A stretch of 39,633 nucleotides of DNA from Sphingobium herbicidovorans. GTDB taxonomy: Bacteria > Pseudomonadota > Alphaproteobacteria > Sphingomonadales > Sphingomonadaceae. The notes beneath the pieces are model-generated. The model had not been told where the DNA came from. It did not search any database and saw only the letters and a list, made by a program, of their open reading frames with translations. Of the stretch, positions 31,337 to 39,633 are shown piece after piece. Every line of letters starts with the position of its first letter. Positions within the stretch are counted from its first letter, which is position 1. The stretch is taken from assembly GCF_002080435.1 (NCBI RefSeq), contig NZ_CP020541.1, positions 1 through 39,633 of the forward strand, in the 5' to 3' direction. The position numbers were made by a program, and so were the translations under genes.

Positions 31337-34300
31337 ATGAATGGCATGGCGATCTATCATTTCTCCGCCAAGGCCATCAGCCGCGCCAATGGATCAAGTG
31401 CGGTAGCGTCGGCTGCTTATCGTTCGGCATCCCAATTGCATGATGAGCGGCTTGGGCGCGACCATGATTTCTCGAACAAGGCCGGCGTCGTCCATTCCGA
31501 AATCATGCTGCCAGAAGGCGCGCCGGAGCGTTTAAACGACCGCACGACCTTGTGGAACGAGGTCGAGGCGGGGGAGAAGCGTGGCGACGCGCAGCTTGCC
31601 CGCGAGGTGGAGTTCTCGATTCCGCGCGAAATGAATCAGGCGCAGGGCATCACGCTCGCCCGCGAATTTGTCGAAAAGCAGTTTGTCGATCGCGGCATGG
31701 TCGCGGACCTGAATGTGCATTGGGACATGGGCAAGGATGGAATGCCCAAGCCCCATGCGCATGTCATGCTGTCGATGCGCGATGTCGGGCCGGATGGGTT
31801 CGGGAACAAGAACCGGGACTGGAATGATCGCGCACTGCTGAAGGAGTGGCGCGAGGCGTGGGCCGATCATGTCAATGAGCGCCTTGCCGAGCTGGATATC
31901 GATGCCCGCATAGATCACCGCACCTTGGAGGCACAGGGCATCGACCTTGAGCCGCAGCACAAGATCGGGCCGGCGGCATCGCGTATGCCCGAACAGGGGC
32001 TTGAGGCGGAGCGGGTCGAGGACCATGCGCGGATCGCGCGCGAGAATGGCGAGAAGATCATCGCCAACCCGTCGATCGCGCTCGACGGCATTACGCGGGG
32101 GCAGGCGACGTTCACCACGCGCGACCTGGCGATGTTCGTCCACCGGCACAGCGACGGCAAGGAGCAGTTCGACCAGGCCATGAGCGCGGTGCGGACCTCA
32201 CCCGAACTGGTGGCGCTGGGGAAGGACGGGCGCGGCGAGGACCGCTTTACCTCCCGCGACATGATCGACACCGAACAGCGGCTTGAACGGGCCGCCGATC
32301 GGCTTGGCGCAAGGGAGGGGCATGGTCTCCCGGCAGCGTCGCTTTCAAGGGAGCTGGACGCCGCCGGGAGTGGGGGCCTGGTGCTGGGGGGTGAGCAGCA
32401 GGCCGCTTTGGAGCATATAGCAGGCAAGAGCGATCTTTCCATAGTCGTCGGCTATGCCGGAACCGGCAAGTCGGCGATGCTGGGAGTGGCGCGCGAGGCG
32501 TGGGAGCATCAGGGCTATCAGGTGCGCGGCGCGGCCCTGTCGGGGATCGCGGCCGAGAATCTGGAAGGTGGATCGGCTATCCCCTCGCGGACGATCGCCA
32601 GCCTTGAATATCAGTGGGACCAGGGCCGCGAGCTGCTGACCAACCGCGACGTGCTGGTGATAGACGAGGCGGGCATGATCGGCACGCGCCAGATGGAGCG
32701 CGTGTTGTCGGCTGCCGAGCAGGCGGGCGCGAAAGTCGTGCTTGTCGGCGACCCGGAGCAGTTGCAGGCGATCGAGGCGGGCGCGGCGTTCCGCAGCCTC
32801 GCGGAGCGGCACGGCGCGGCCGAGATCACCACCATACGCCGGCAGCATGAGGACTGGCAGCGCGACGCCACGAAGGCGCTGGCGACGGGCCGCACCGGCG
32901 AGGCGGTCCATGCCTATTCCGGCCAAGGCATGGTCGAGGCGGCCGAGACGCGCGAACAGGCGCGCAGCGAGCTTGTGGACCGCTGGGATGCGCAGCGCCT
33001 CGCCGCGCCGGAGCAAACCCGGATCATCCTCACCCACACCAATGCCGAGGTGCGCGATTTGAACCTGGCCGCGCGCGACCGGATGCGCGACGCCGGCGAG
33101 CTGGGGGACGATGTGCGCGTGTCGGCCGAGCGGGGCGCGCGCGCGTTCGCAAGCGGCGACCGCATCATGTTCCTGAAAAACGAACGCGGCCTTGGCGTGA
33201 AGAACGGCACGCTGGGGAAGGTCGAGCGCGTATCGCCCGACAGCATGGCGGTGAAGCTGGACGATGGCCGATCCGTCGCGTTCGACCTCAAGGATTACGC
33301 CCATGTCGATCATGGCTATGCCGCGACCATCCATAAATCGCAGGGGGTGACGGTCGATCGCGCGCATGTCCTCGCCACCCCCGGCATGGACCGCCATTCC
33401 GCCTATGTGGCGCTGTCGCGGCACCGTGACGGGGTGCAGCTCCATTACGGCCGCGACGACTTCGCCGATCAGCGCCAGCTCACCCGCACGCTCTCGCGCG
33501 AGCGGGCGAAGGATATGGCGTCGGATTATCCCCGCGACCGCGACGCGGAGATTCGTGCTTTCGCCGACCGGCGCGGATTGTCGGGCGAGATCCGATTGCC
33601 GGAACGGGCGGAACGCTCGCCGGTGGAGATCCTTGGACCACGCGCGGGAACCATGCGCCAGATGGGCGAAGATCCACGCACGGTTCGCGATGCCGGCGAC
33701 TGCGGCGCTGGCGCGGGACAAGCCGCGGCCGAGCGGCAACCGCGGCGGGGTATGTTCGACGGCTTCCGGCCTGCCCCGCAACGCCCAGCGCCGGAGCCGA
33801 CGCCGGCAGGCGAGCGTGAGAAGGCGGCCCCCAGGCGCGGCATGTTCGACGGGCTGAAGCTGTCGGCCGCGCCGCTGAAGGGCGCGGAGCGCGCGCCGGT
33901 GCCGGCCGATCGCGGCCAGGGCCGCGACTATGCCCGCGCGGTCGAGCGGGCCTCGCGTTCGGCCGAGGCGGTGTTGCAGGCGCGGGCATCGGGCGCTCCG
34001 GTCCTTGAGCATCAGAAGGTCGCGCTCGAGCGCGCGACACAGGCGCTTGAGCAGATCAGGCCGGGAGCCTCGCGCGACCTGTCGGCGGCGATGCAGCGCG
34101 ACCCCGCCTTGCTGCGCGAGGCGGCGGCGGGGCGCAGCGGGCCGATGCTCGACGCGATGGCGCAGGAGGCGCGCGTGCGGGCCGATCCAAACTTGCGCGC
34201 GACAAGGTTCGTGGAACGCTGGCAGGGGCTGAAACAGGAGCGCGACCGCCTTTATTGCGCCGGCGACATGGCGGGCCGGGAGCGCATGGGCAAGGAAATG

Positions 34301-34465
34301 GCGGGCATGGCGAAAAGCCTTGAGCGCGATCCGCAAGTGGAATCGGTGCTGCGCGGCCGCACCCGCGAGCTGGGGTTTGAAATGGACATGAGCCGAGGCA
34401 GATCAGTTAGCGCCGAGCTGACCCAGCAGCTCGGCATCGGCCGTGATCGCGGCCTTAGCCGGTAA
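31337..34465 (+). CDS. traA: TraA relaxase-helicase (Ti-plasmid type, MobQ)
   Basis: A 1042-residue protein from ATG 31337 (AGAAGGG just upstream; ATG 31346 also possible). The N-terminal relaxase has the tyrosine candidate Tyr28 in VASAAYRSAS and the metal-binding histidines in KPHAHVMLSMRD. It would nick oriT and lead the strand. A RecD-like helicase follows, with Walker A GYAGTGKSAML near residue 373 and Walker B VLVIDEAGMIGTRQM. A late UvrD-like motif is HGYAATIHKSQGVTVDRAHV...YVALSRHRDGVQL. The C-terminal third is charged and repeats RRGMFDGF/L twice (about 33745 and 33835). The frame is intact. Confidence 0.96.
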   Translation: MNGMAIYHFSAKAISRANGSSAVASAAYRSASQLHDERLGRDHDFSNKAGVVHSEIMLPEGAPERLNDRTTLWNEVEAGEKRGDAQLAREVEFSIPREMNQAQGITLAREFVEKQFVDRGMVADLNVHWDMGKDGMPKPHAHVMLSMRDVGPDGFGNKNRDWNDRALLKEWREAWADHVNERLAELDIDARIDHRTLEAQGIDLEPQHKIGPAASRMPEQGLEAERVEDHARIARENGEKIIANPSIALDGITRGQATFTTRDLAMFVHRHSDGKEQFDQAMSAVRTSPELVALGKDGRGEDRFTSRDMIDTEQRLERAADRLGAREGHGLPAASLSRELDAAGSGGLVLGGEQQAALEHIAGKSDLSIVVGYAGTGKSAMLGVAREAWEHQGYQVRGAALSGIAAENLEGGSAIPSRTIASLEYQWDQGRELLTNRDVLVIDEAGMIGTRQMERVLSAAEQAGAKVVLVGDPEQLQAIEAGAAFRSLAERHGAAEITTIRRQHEDWQRDATKALATGRTGEAVHAYSGQGMVEAAETREQARSELVDRWDAQRLAAPEQTRIILTHTNAEVRDLNLAARDRMRDAGELGDDVRVSAERGARAFASGDRIMFLKNERGLGVKNGTLGKVERVSPDSMAVKLDDGRSVAFDLKDYAHVDHGYAATIHKSQGVTVDRAHVLATPGMDRHSAYVALSRHRDGVQLHYGRDDFADQRQLTRTLSRERAKDMASDYPRDRDAEIRAFADRRGLSGEIRLPERAERSPVEILGPRAGTMRQMGEDPRTVRDAGDCGAGAGQAAAERQPRRGMFDGFRPAPQRPAPEPTPAGEREKAAPRRGMFDGLKLSAAPLKGAERAPVPADRGQGRDYARAVERASRSAEAVLQARASGAPVLEHQKVALERATQALEQIRPGASRDLSAAMQRDPALLREAAAGRSGPMLDAMAQEARVRADPNLRATRFVERWQGLKQERDRLYCAGDMAGRERMGKEMAGMAKSLERDPQVESVLRGRTRELGFEMDMSRGRSVSAELTQQLGIGRDRGLSR

Positions 34466-34475
34466 GGAGAGGTTG

Positions 34476-35180
34476 ATGGACGAGGACGATTATCGCGACG
34501 AGACCAGCGACGATCCGGCGCGAGCGTTCGAGCGATTGCGCGGCGAGGTGTCGCTGCTCCGTAGCGCTATAGAGGGGCTGACCGCCGCGCGCGAGTCCAT
34601 CGACATTCCCGATTACGAGCCGACGCTGGCCCGCACAGAGAAGGTGCTGGCAGTGCTGGCGCAGCAGATCGACGGCGTGCGCAAGAGCCCGGCGATGACG
34701 CTCACCCCGGAAAATATGGGGAGCCGTTTAAACGCTTCCGTCATGGAGACGGTGAACACGCTTCGTGCCCAAGCCCAGGCGTCGAAAATGGCGCTGGACG
34801 GGACGGTGGGCGAGCTACGCGGCCTGGTGCTGTCGGCGCACACCGCCCGCGAGCAGAACCGATGGCTGTTTATCATCGGCGGCGTCGGAATCTTGCTGGG
34901 GCTGTTGCTCTATGCGACGTTTGCCGGCCCGGTCGCGCATCTCGCGCCGGCGAGCTGGCAATGGCCCGAGAGCATGGCGGCTCGTGTTTTGGACGAGCCG
35001 ACGCCGTGGGATGCTGGCACGCATCTGATGCAGCGTGCATCGCCGGCGAGCTGGGAGATGATCGTCGCGGCCGATCCACTCGCCGATGGCAACCGCGAGG
35101 CGATCCAGGCATGTCGCGAAGCTGCGACGAAGGCGAAAAAGCCGGTGCGCTGCACGATCGAGATCAAAGCCGAGCACTGA
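34476..35180 (+). CDS. DUF6118-family membrane protein downstream of traA
   Basis: 234 residues from ATG 34476 (GGAGAGG site, 11 bases after the traA stop). An acidic, helical N-terminal region (ARAFERLRGEVSLLRSAIEGL, VLAVLAQQIDGVRKSP) leads to one membrane helix (WLFIIGGVGILLGLLLYATFAGP). A C-terminal domain with two cysteines (QACREAATKAKKPVRCTIEI) follows. This is the arrangement of the DUF6118 proteins that follow traA on related plasmids; the function is unknown. Confidence 0.75.
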   Translation: MDEDDYRDETSDDPARAFERLRGEVSLLRSAIEGLTAARESIDIPDYEPTLARTEKVLAVLAQQIDGVRKSPAMTLTPENMGSRLNASVMETVNTLRAQAQASKMALDGTVGELRGLVLSAHTAREQNRWLFIIGGVGILLGLLLYATFAGPVAHLAPASWQWPESMAARVLDEPTPWDAGTHLMQRASPASWEMIVAADPLADGNREAIQACREAATKAKKPVRCTIEIKAEH

Positions 35181-35186
35181 TGGATC

Positions 35187-35822
35187 ATGCGCGGCGCTGA
35201 TCCGGAAATTGTCGCGATATGGATCAAGGGATGGACGACCGCGCGGGAGACCGCGCCTCCCGTTCCCGATCATGGCGGCTTTCGGGTCGATGTGGGCTGG
35301 CCGCAACAGAAGGCCCGCTATGTCTTTGCCGCCTTGTCTCCGGCGATCGGAGAGCTGGCGCGGGCGATCAACGAACCGTGGATATTCCTGAAGGCGTGTG
35401 CCCCTCCTGATGCCATGCAAGCGATGCTGCCGTCTCAGTGGATCATACAGCGCCCCGGTCACATGATGACGTGCGCGGGACCGATGGCGGGCGATTCCGC
35501 GCTTCCCGGAGGCTATGTGTTTGATGTGACCAAGGGTGCGATTTCGGGTGTGCGCGCGTTCGACCCAGCGGGCAACGAAGCGACGATCGGCCGCGTCGTG
35601 GTGGTGGACGGTTTCGCGATCTACGACCGGATCGAGACGCGGCCTGAGCATCGCGGGCGCGGCCTCGCGCGCGCCGTGATGATGAAACTTGAGGCGATTG
35701 GTCGCGAAAAAGGAGCGGTGCGCGGTGTGCTGGTCGCAACGCCTGACGGCCGAGCCTTGTATGAGGGCTTGGGATGGGAGCTGCATTCTCCCTACACCAC
35801 GGCCGTCATTCCAGAGGTTTGA
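35187..35822 (+). CDS. GNAT-family acetyltransferase
   Basis: 211 residues. The C-terminal half is a GNAT fold: the acetyl-CoA loop is RPEHRGRGLARAVMMKLEAIG, followed by GVLVATPDGRALYEGLGWE, the usual motif-B end. The N-terminal half is less typical and may set substrate choice. It starts six bases after the DUF6118 stop, so it belongs to the traA transcript. The substrate cannot be inferred. Confidence 0.85.
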   Translation: MRGADPEIVAIWIKGWTTARETAPPVPDHGGFRVDVGWPQQKARYVFAALSPAIGELARAINEPWIFLKACAPPDAMQAMLPSQWIIQRPGHMMTCAGPMAGDSALPGGYVFDVTKGAISGVRAFDPAGNEATIGRVVVVDGFAIYDRIETRPEHRGRGLARAVMMKLEAIGREKGAVRGVLVATPDGRALYEGLGWELHSPYTTAVIPEV

Positions 35823-35867
35823 TGCCGCGCGCTACATCTTAGGGGCGACCAAACGCGCACCAAATAA

Positions 35868-35904
35868 TTGACAAAGCAATCATTGCTTCGGCAATAGACA
35901 CCTC
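35868..35904 (+). promoter_or_regulatory. Promoter with overlapping MarR-type operator
   Basis: A consensus -35 TTGACA (35868-35873) is followed directly by the perfect palindrome AAGCAAT-C-ATTGCTT (35874-35888). A CAATAG-type -10 candidate lies at about 35892. The MarR gene starts at 35905 with almost no leader. The operator sits between -35 and -10, so the MarR protein probably blocks its own operon. Confidence 0.6.
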
Positions 35905-36360
35905 GTGCCCATCGATTCGATCCTCTTCGACCTGACCAACGCCGTGCAGCCGGTGCGGCGCGCATGGGTGCAGGCAGCAAGCGTGATCATTGCCGATTTC
36001 GGGCTTTCCACATCGCTGGGAACAGTCGTTATCCTGACATCGCGGCTTGGCCCTGCCGTTCCGCAGAAGGAACTGGCGCTTGAAGTAGGCGTCAACCAGG
36101 CGGCCCTGGTCCGCACGCTCGATCGGGGAGAGGCTGCCGGCCTACTCGAACGCAATGCGGTTTCCGGCGACCGCCGCAGCAATGCGGTGAGCCTGCTTCC
36201 CAAGGGCGAGAAGCTCGCGAAGGCGATGGAACGAAGGGTGGCCGACCTGAGGCGCGCGTTGCTGAGCAATCTTCCGCCGGAAGAGATCGAAACCGCGACG
36301 CGCATTCTGCGAACGCTGGAGGAGCGTGCGCATGCCTACGTGCAGCGAGGGCATATGTGA
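35905..36360 (+). CDS. MarR-family regulator of the FUSC efflux operon
   Basis: 151 residues from GTG 35905. The winged helix is PQKELALEVGVNQAALVRTLDRGEAAGLLERNAVSGDRRSNAVSLLPKGEKL, with the MarR beta-wing signature (DRRSN.V.LL..G). The flanking helices give the dimer. Its stop overlaps the exporter start (GTGA), so the two are co-expressed. MarR proteins of this setting usually release DNA on binding an aromatic acid, which fits the exporter; the ligand is inferred. Confidence 0.9.
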   Translation: MPIDSILFDLTNAVQPVRRAWVQAASVIIADFGLSTSLGTVVILTSRLGPAVPQKELALEVGVNQAALVRTLDRGEAAGLLERNAVSGDRRSNAVSLLPKGEKLAKAMERRVADLRRALLSNLPPEEIETATRILRTLEERAHAYVQRGHM

Positions 36361-38333
36361 CTCCGCCCTATTTCTCATTTCCCCGCTGGCTGTTCGCGGC
36401 AAAGCTGTTCATCGCTGGGATGATTGCGTTTGCCATTGCCGTGAAGATCGGCCTGCCGCAGCCCTATTGGGCGCTTGTGACCTGCTGCGTGGTGATGAAC
36501 CCCATCACCGGCGCCATCCGATCGAAGGCAATCTACCGCTTCATGGGGACGCTGGGCGCGGGCGTGGTGTCGCTCATGTTTGCAGCGATCTTTGTGAACA
36601 CACCGGTGCTGCTGATCGCCGTCATGGGGCTTGCCGCGACCGCCACCCTGGCGGTCTCTCTGATCGACCGCACGCCGCGCAGCTACGGTTTCCTCTTGTT
36701 CGGGGTGACGATGATGCTGGTCGCGGTGCCGGAGATTAACAGTCCCGGCAACATGTTCGGCACGGCGGTCGCGCGGGTCACCGAGATCGGTCTCGGGCTG
36801 GTGTGTTGCACCATGGTCGACAGCATCATTGTGCCGCGCTCGCTCGGTCCGCAGATGCGCGATCGGCTGCATGCCTGGCTGCCCGACGTCCAGCGTTGGT
36901 TCGAGGAAGCACTGGAGGGCCGGGAAACCGATCCCGAAGCGACAGCCGATCGGCTGCGCATGATCGGCGATGTCACCGCCCTGTCGGTGCTGGCGGGGCA
37001 GTTGCAATATGATCCAATGGTGCCCCGCCGCGAGCGCAGGCTCGCCTTTGCGATCCAGCAGCGCATGCTGCGGCTGATCCCGCTGATCTCCTCCATCGAA
37101 TCGCGCATCTCGGGCGGCGGTGATGCGCAGCGGAAGGCGCTGTCGCCGCCCCTCGCCGAAGCGGTCGGACTGGTCCGCGACGGCAAGGCCCCGCCCGACG
37201 ATTTCGTTGCGCGCATGAATGCAGCCGATGATGGGGCGCCCGGAAGCTGGCGCCGCCTAGTGCAGCGCGATCTGGCGTCCCTGATCGCTGACGCTCTCGC
37301 CCTCTGGGCCGAAATCCGCAGCCTCGACGCGGCGCTGGACACCGGCGCTCCATTGTCCTCCGCGCTTGAGGCCTCGGTCCAGAGTGTCCGTGCCTTTCCG
37401 CTACGGCCCGACTATCACATTGTCTGGCGCGTCTCCGCCGCCATCCTGCTCACCTACGCAACATTAACCGCGCTTTGGTATTTGACCGGCTGGCAGCAGG
37501 CGCCCGGCGCGTTGCTGATCGGGTCGGTATCGATCGCCTTTTTCGGCGGAGCGGACGAGGCCGGCGCGGCAATCGCGCAGTTCGCGCGCTTTGCGGCGAT
37601 CGCCGCCGTGGCCGCCGCCCTGCTGTGCTATGTCCTGTTGCCGCTGGCGGGCGATTACGGCTCCTTCGTCGTCATCATGGGGTTGTTCATGATGCCGATC
37701 GCCGCTTGGTCGGTCAGCAATCCGCTCGCGCTCCTGCTTCTCGCTTTCGCTCTCAGCACGATCAACCTTCAGGGCGAATATCAGCCACTGGAATTCGGCA
37801 CGTTCATCGAGGCAAGCTTCGCCTCGCTGCTCGGCATCTATGTCGGCTTCTTCTGGCTGCACATGGCGCGCCGAATGGGAGCCGGGCATGCCGTGGAGCG
37901 GTTCACGAAAATGGCGCGCGCGGATGTGCGCGCGCTTACCCGGCGCGCCACTGCACGGGACCGCGACCTCTATGTCGCACGGTCGCTCGACCGGATAGGC
38001 GCGCTGACGGCGCGGCTGGCGGCGGCCGGCGAACCGGACGAAAGTGTGCGGCTGCTTCGCCGGCTGCGCGCGGGGGCAAACATCGCGGACCTTCGCCATG
38101 CCGCTGACAGCCTGACCGGGGAGACGAGGCAAGCGGCCGAACATCTACTGCAAGCGTTGCGCGCGGAAATCGGCCGTGATGCACCTTCGCCCGCCCTGCT
38201 TGCCCAAATCGATGCAACGCTGTCGGATGCGCTGCGCAGCGCTTCGGGAGAGAACAACCCGCTGGTGCGCGGCCTCGTCGATCTGCGCCTGGCCCTGTTC
38301 CGGCAAAGCCCGGTATGGCGTCCGGCGGCATGA
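36357..38333 (+). CDS. FUSC-family exporter (AaeB/fusaric acid resistance-like)
   Basis: 658 residues from GTG 36357. The family layout is two sets of about five to six membrane helices, each followed by a cytoplasmic domain. The N-terminal set includes LFAAKLFIAGMIAFAIAVKIGLPQPYWALVTCCVVMNP and the second YHIVWRVSAAILLTYATLTALWYLTGW. AaeB-like members export aromatic carboxylic acids with an HlyD adaptor and a DUF1656 peptide, both encoded next. Start and stop overlap the neighbours. Confidence 0.93.
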   Translation: MTPPYFSFPRWLFAAKLFIAGMIAFAIAVKIGLPQPYWALVTCCVVMNPITGAIRSKAIYRFMGTLGAGVVSLMFAAIFVNTPVLLIAVMGLAATATLAVSLIDRTPRSYGFLLFGVTMMLVAVPEINSPGNMFGTAVARVTEIGLGLVCCTMVDSIIVPRSLGPQMRDRLHAWLPDVQRWFEEALEGRETDPEATADRLRMIGDVTALSVLAGQLQYDPMVPRRERRLAFAIQQRMLRLIPLISSIESRISGGGDAQRKALSPPLAEAVGLVRDGKAPPDDFVARMNAADDGAPGSWRRLVQRDLASLIADALALWAEIRSLDAALDTGAPLSSALEASVQSVRAFPLRPDYHIVWRVSAAILLTYATLTALWYLTGWQQAPGALLIGSVSIAFFGGADEAGAAIAQFARFAAIAAVAAALLCYVLLPLAGDYGSFVVIMGLFMMPIAAWSVSNPLALLLLAFALSTINLQGEYQPLEFGTFIEASFASLLGIYVGFFWLHMARRMGAGHAVERFTKMARADVRALTRRATARDRDLYVARSLDRIGALTARLAAAGEPDESVRLLRRLRAGANIADLRHAADSLTGETRQAAEHLLQALRAEIGRDAPSPALLAQIDATLSDALRSASGENNPLVRGLVDLRLALFRQSPVWRPAA

Positions 38334-38539
38334 TCGGCGAGATCGACATTGCAGGCATCTTCATCTCGCCGCTGCTCCTGTGCCTGCTCGTCGCCTTCTT
38401 TGCGCGGCTGCTCGTTTCGCGGCTGCTCGACGCGATGGGCTTCTATCGCATCGTCTGGCAGCGGCCGCTGTTTGATCTCGCCCTGTTCTTTCTACTCGTC
38501 TGGCTTGCCTTTGCTTGCCTGCGCATAACGACGACCTGA
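38330..38539 (+). CDS. DUF1656 (AaeX-like) small membrane protein
   Basis: 69 residues from ATG 38330, overlapping the exporter stop (ATGA). It has an acidic start (MIGEIDIAGIFISPLL) and two membrane helices. This tiny protein is a fixed companion of FUSC exporters and HlyD adaptors; its exact role is unknown. Confidence 0.9.
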   Translation: MIGEIDIAGIFISPLLLCLLVAFFARLLVSRLLDAMGFYRIVWQRPLFDLALFFLLVWLAFACLRITTT

Positions 38540-38542
38540 CCT

Positions 38543-39451
38543 ATGACCCTGACCCGAGAAACCCTTGTTCGCGGCCTCAAGATCGCGCTGACGCTCGCCC
38601 TGGCGGTACTCGCGGCCCTGATCTTGTGGCATCTCTACAATTACTACACCTATGCGCCGCAGACGCGCGATGGAAAGCTGCGCGCCGATGCCGTTCCGCT
38701 TGCCGCCGACGTCTCGGGGCGCGTGGACTCGGTCGCCGTCCACGACGGGCAGATCGTGGAGAAAGGGCAATTGCTCTTCACGATCGACAAGGTGCGGCTG
38801 CGCAATGCCCTGGCACAGGCAGAGGCGGCCGTCGCCACGGCGCGGGCCACGCTGCGCTCCGCCGAGCGCGAGGCGCGCCGCTATGCTGCGCTCGAGGGCG
38901 TGGTGTCGGACCAGGATCGCGACACCCGCCGGGCGGCGGCTGAAGAGGCGCACGCCAGACTATCGCAGGCGATAGCCGACCGCGATCTTGCGCGGATCAA
39001 CCTGGAACGCGCCGAAGTGCGCTCGCCGGTCAACGGCATCGTGACCAATTTTCAGCTCCGTCGCGGGATCTATGCCAATGAGGGGCAGCCGGTGATGACG
39101 CTGGTCGACAGCGACAGCTTCTATGTGTCCGGTTATTTCGAAGAAACCAAGCTCGGCCACATCCGTGAGGGCCAGCATGCGACGATCCGGCTGATGGGCC
39201 AGGACCGCGTGCTCGAAGGTCATGTCGTCGGGGTGTCGGCAGCCATCAGCGACAGTGAACGGAGCACCGCTACGGGCACGCTGCTCGCCGATGTGAAGCC
39301 GACATTCAGCTGGGTGCGCCTTGCCCAGCGCGTGCCGGTGCGTATCGCGATCGACCGCGTACCGAAAGGCGTCATGTTGGTAGCCGGGCGCACCGCGACC
39401 GTAACCCTTGACGGTGCCGACGAGCAACTCCACCCGAAGCATATCCTATGA
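38543..39451 (+). CDS. HlyD/AaeA-type membrane-fusion adaptor
   Basis: 302 residues with one N-terminal membrane helix (ALTLALAVLAALILWHLYNYY). It carries the lipoyl half-motifs (AADVSGRVDSVAVHDGQIVEKGQLLFTID and AEVRSPVNGIVTNFQLRRGIY), a helical hairpin between them, and a C-terminal barrel (SGYFEETKLGHIREGQHATIRLMG). It bridges the FUSC exporter to the outer-membrane channel. It starts four bases after the DUF1656 stop and overlaps the channel start (ATGA). Confidence 0.94.
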   Translation: MTLTRETLVRGLKIALTLALAVLAALILWHLYNYYTYAPQTRDGKLRADAVPLAADVSGRVDSVAVHDGQIVEKGQLLFTIDKVRLRNALAQAEAAVATARATLRSAEREARRYAALEGVVSDQDRDTRRAAAEEAHARLSQAIADRDLARINLERAEVRSPVNGIVTNFQLRRGIYANEGQPVMTLVDSDSFYVSGYFEETKLGHIREGQHATIRLMGQDRVLEGHVVGVSAAISDSERSTATGTLLADVKPTFSWVRLAQRVPVRIAIDRVPKGVMLVAGRTATVTLDGADEQLHPKHIL

Positions 39452-39633
39452 GCAGGACGATTTGGGTGAGGTGCTTGGTGCCGGCGCTCTTGGCCGTCAC
39501 GTCGGCCTGCACGACAGTGGGCCCTGATTATGCTCCGCCTATTCTGCCGGCACGCGTGGCGAACGGATCGACGGGTGACTTCGAGGCCAGCGCGTCGCCG
39601 GCCATTTCGCGCGCGCCGCTGCCTACGCGATGG
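39448..39633 (+). CDS. NodT-type outer-membrane efflux protein, 5' part (continues at position 1)
   Basis: The first 62 codons of the channel whose remainder is 1-1248. They hold a lipoprotein-like signal (VPALLAVTSAC, Cys21), then TTVGPDYAPP, the usual mature start of NodT lipoproteins, and end LPTRW. The next codon at position 1 is TGG, giving the family's WW-R-LY motif across the join. ATG 39448 overlaps the adaptor stop by four bases. Confidence 0.92.
   Translation, partial: MSRTIWVRCLVPALLAVTSACTTVGPDYAPPILPARVANGSTGDFEASASPAISRAPLPTRW

Noticed and set aside
32345..34336. A 663-codon open frame antisense to traA
   Set aside because: It is a shadow of GC-rich codon use in traA; its translation is rich in Arg, His and Ala and resembles no family, while the sense strand has clear relaxase and helicase motifs.

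Overview
The window reads as one complete small circular plasmid of a sphingomonad-type alphaproteobacterium, opened inside a gene. The last codon (39631-39633) and the first (1-3) lie in the same reading frame. Joining the ends gives one outer-membrane efflux protein of about 477 residues across a ..PTRW|WRLYNDPRLDG.. junction. The host inference rests on high GC, the Ti-like TraA/TraC/TraD set, a DUF6118 protein beside TraA, WGR and VbhA-like proteins, and FUSC/NodT-type efflux genes. No rRNA, tRNA, CRISPR array or chromosomal housekeeping operon is visible.

Backbone. The replication and partition block (about 23.8-26.1 kb) holds parA, a ribbon-helix-helix partner, a Rep_3-type initiator, and an iteron origin with 22-bp-spaced repeats. 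A mobilization block follows. A minus-strand operon (31.2 to 26.7 kb) runs DUF5808-like protein, traC, traD, AAA ATPase, small protein, VbhA-like protein, traG coupling protein, and two envelope proteins. Facing away from it is the large relaxase-helicase traA (31.3-34.5 kb), followed by DUF6118 and GNAT genes. A candidate oriT lies in the divergent gap. No mating-pair (VirB/Trb) genes are present, and traG is split by two frameshifts, so the plasmid looks mobilizable at best. Two toxin-antitoxin pairs are present: vapBC at 9.0 kb and a RelB/DinJ-YafQ type at 22.4 kb. vapBC heads a tight operon with a bactofilin-like beta-helix protein, an RHH-like protein and a tyrosine recombinase.

Cargo. 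There are three efflux systems. (1) A marR-FUSC-DUF1656-HlyD-NodT operon (35.9 kb across the junction to 1.2 kb) resembles aromatic-acid exporters. (2) A tripartite RND pump (20.7 to 14.1 kb, minus strand) has a TetR gene at its end and a decayed divergent TetR gene. (3) An EmrE-like SMR pump lies at 8.4 kb. An envelope and metabolic patch (3.0-7.9 kb) carries an MliC-like lipoprotein, outer-membrane phospholipase A, an isochorismatase-like hydrolase, a WGR protein, and a cobalamin riboswitch. The riboswitch now leads into a broken btuB-like receptor fused by deletion to the 3' part of cobQ.

Mobile DNA. An IS630-type element sits in the stop codon of the recombinase gene. An IS701-type element then inserted into the CTAG at the IS630 edge. 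Several genes carry single-base frameshifts, many at homopolymers, which may be real decay or consensus errors.
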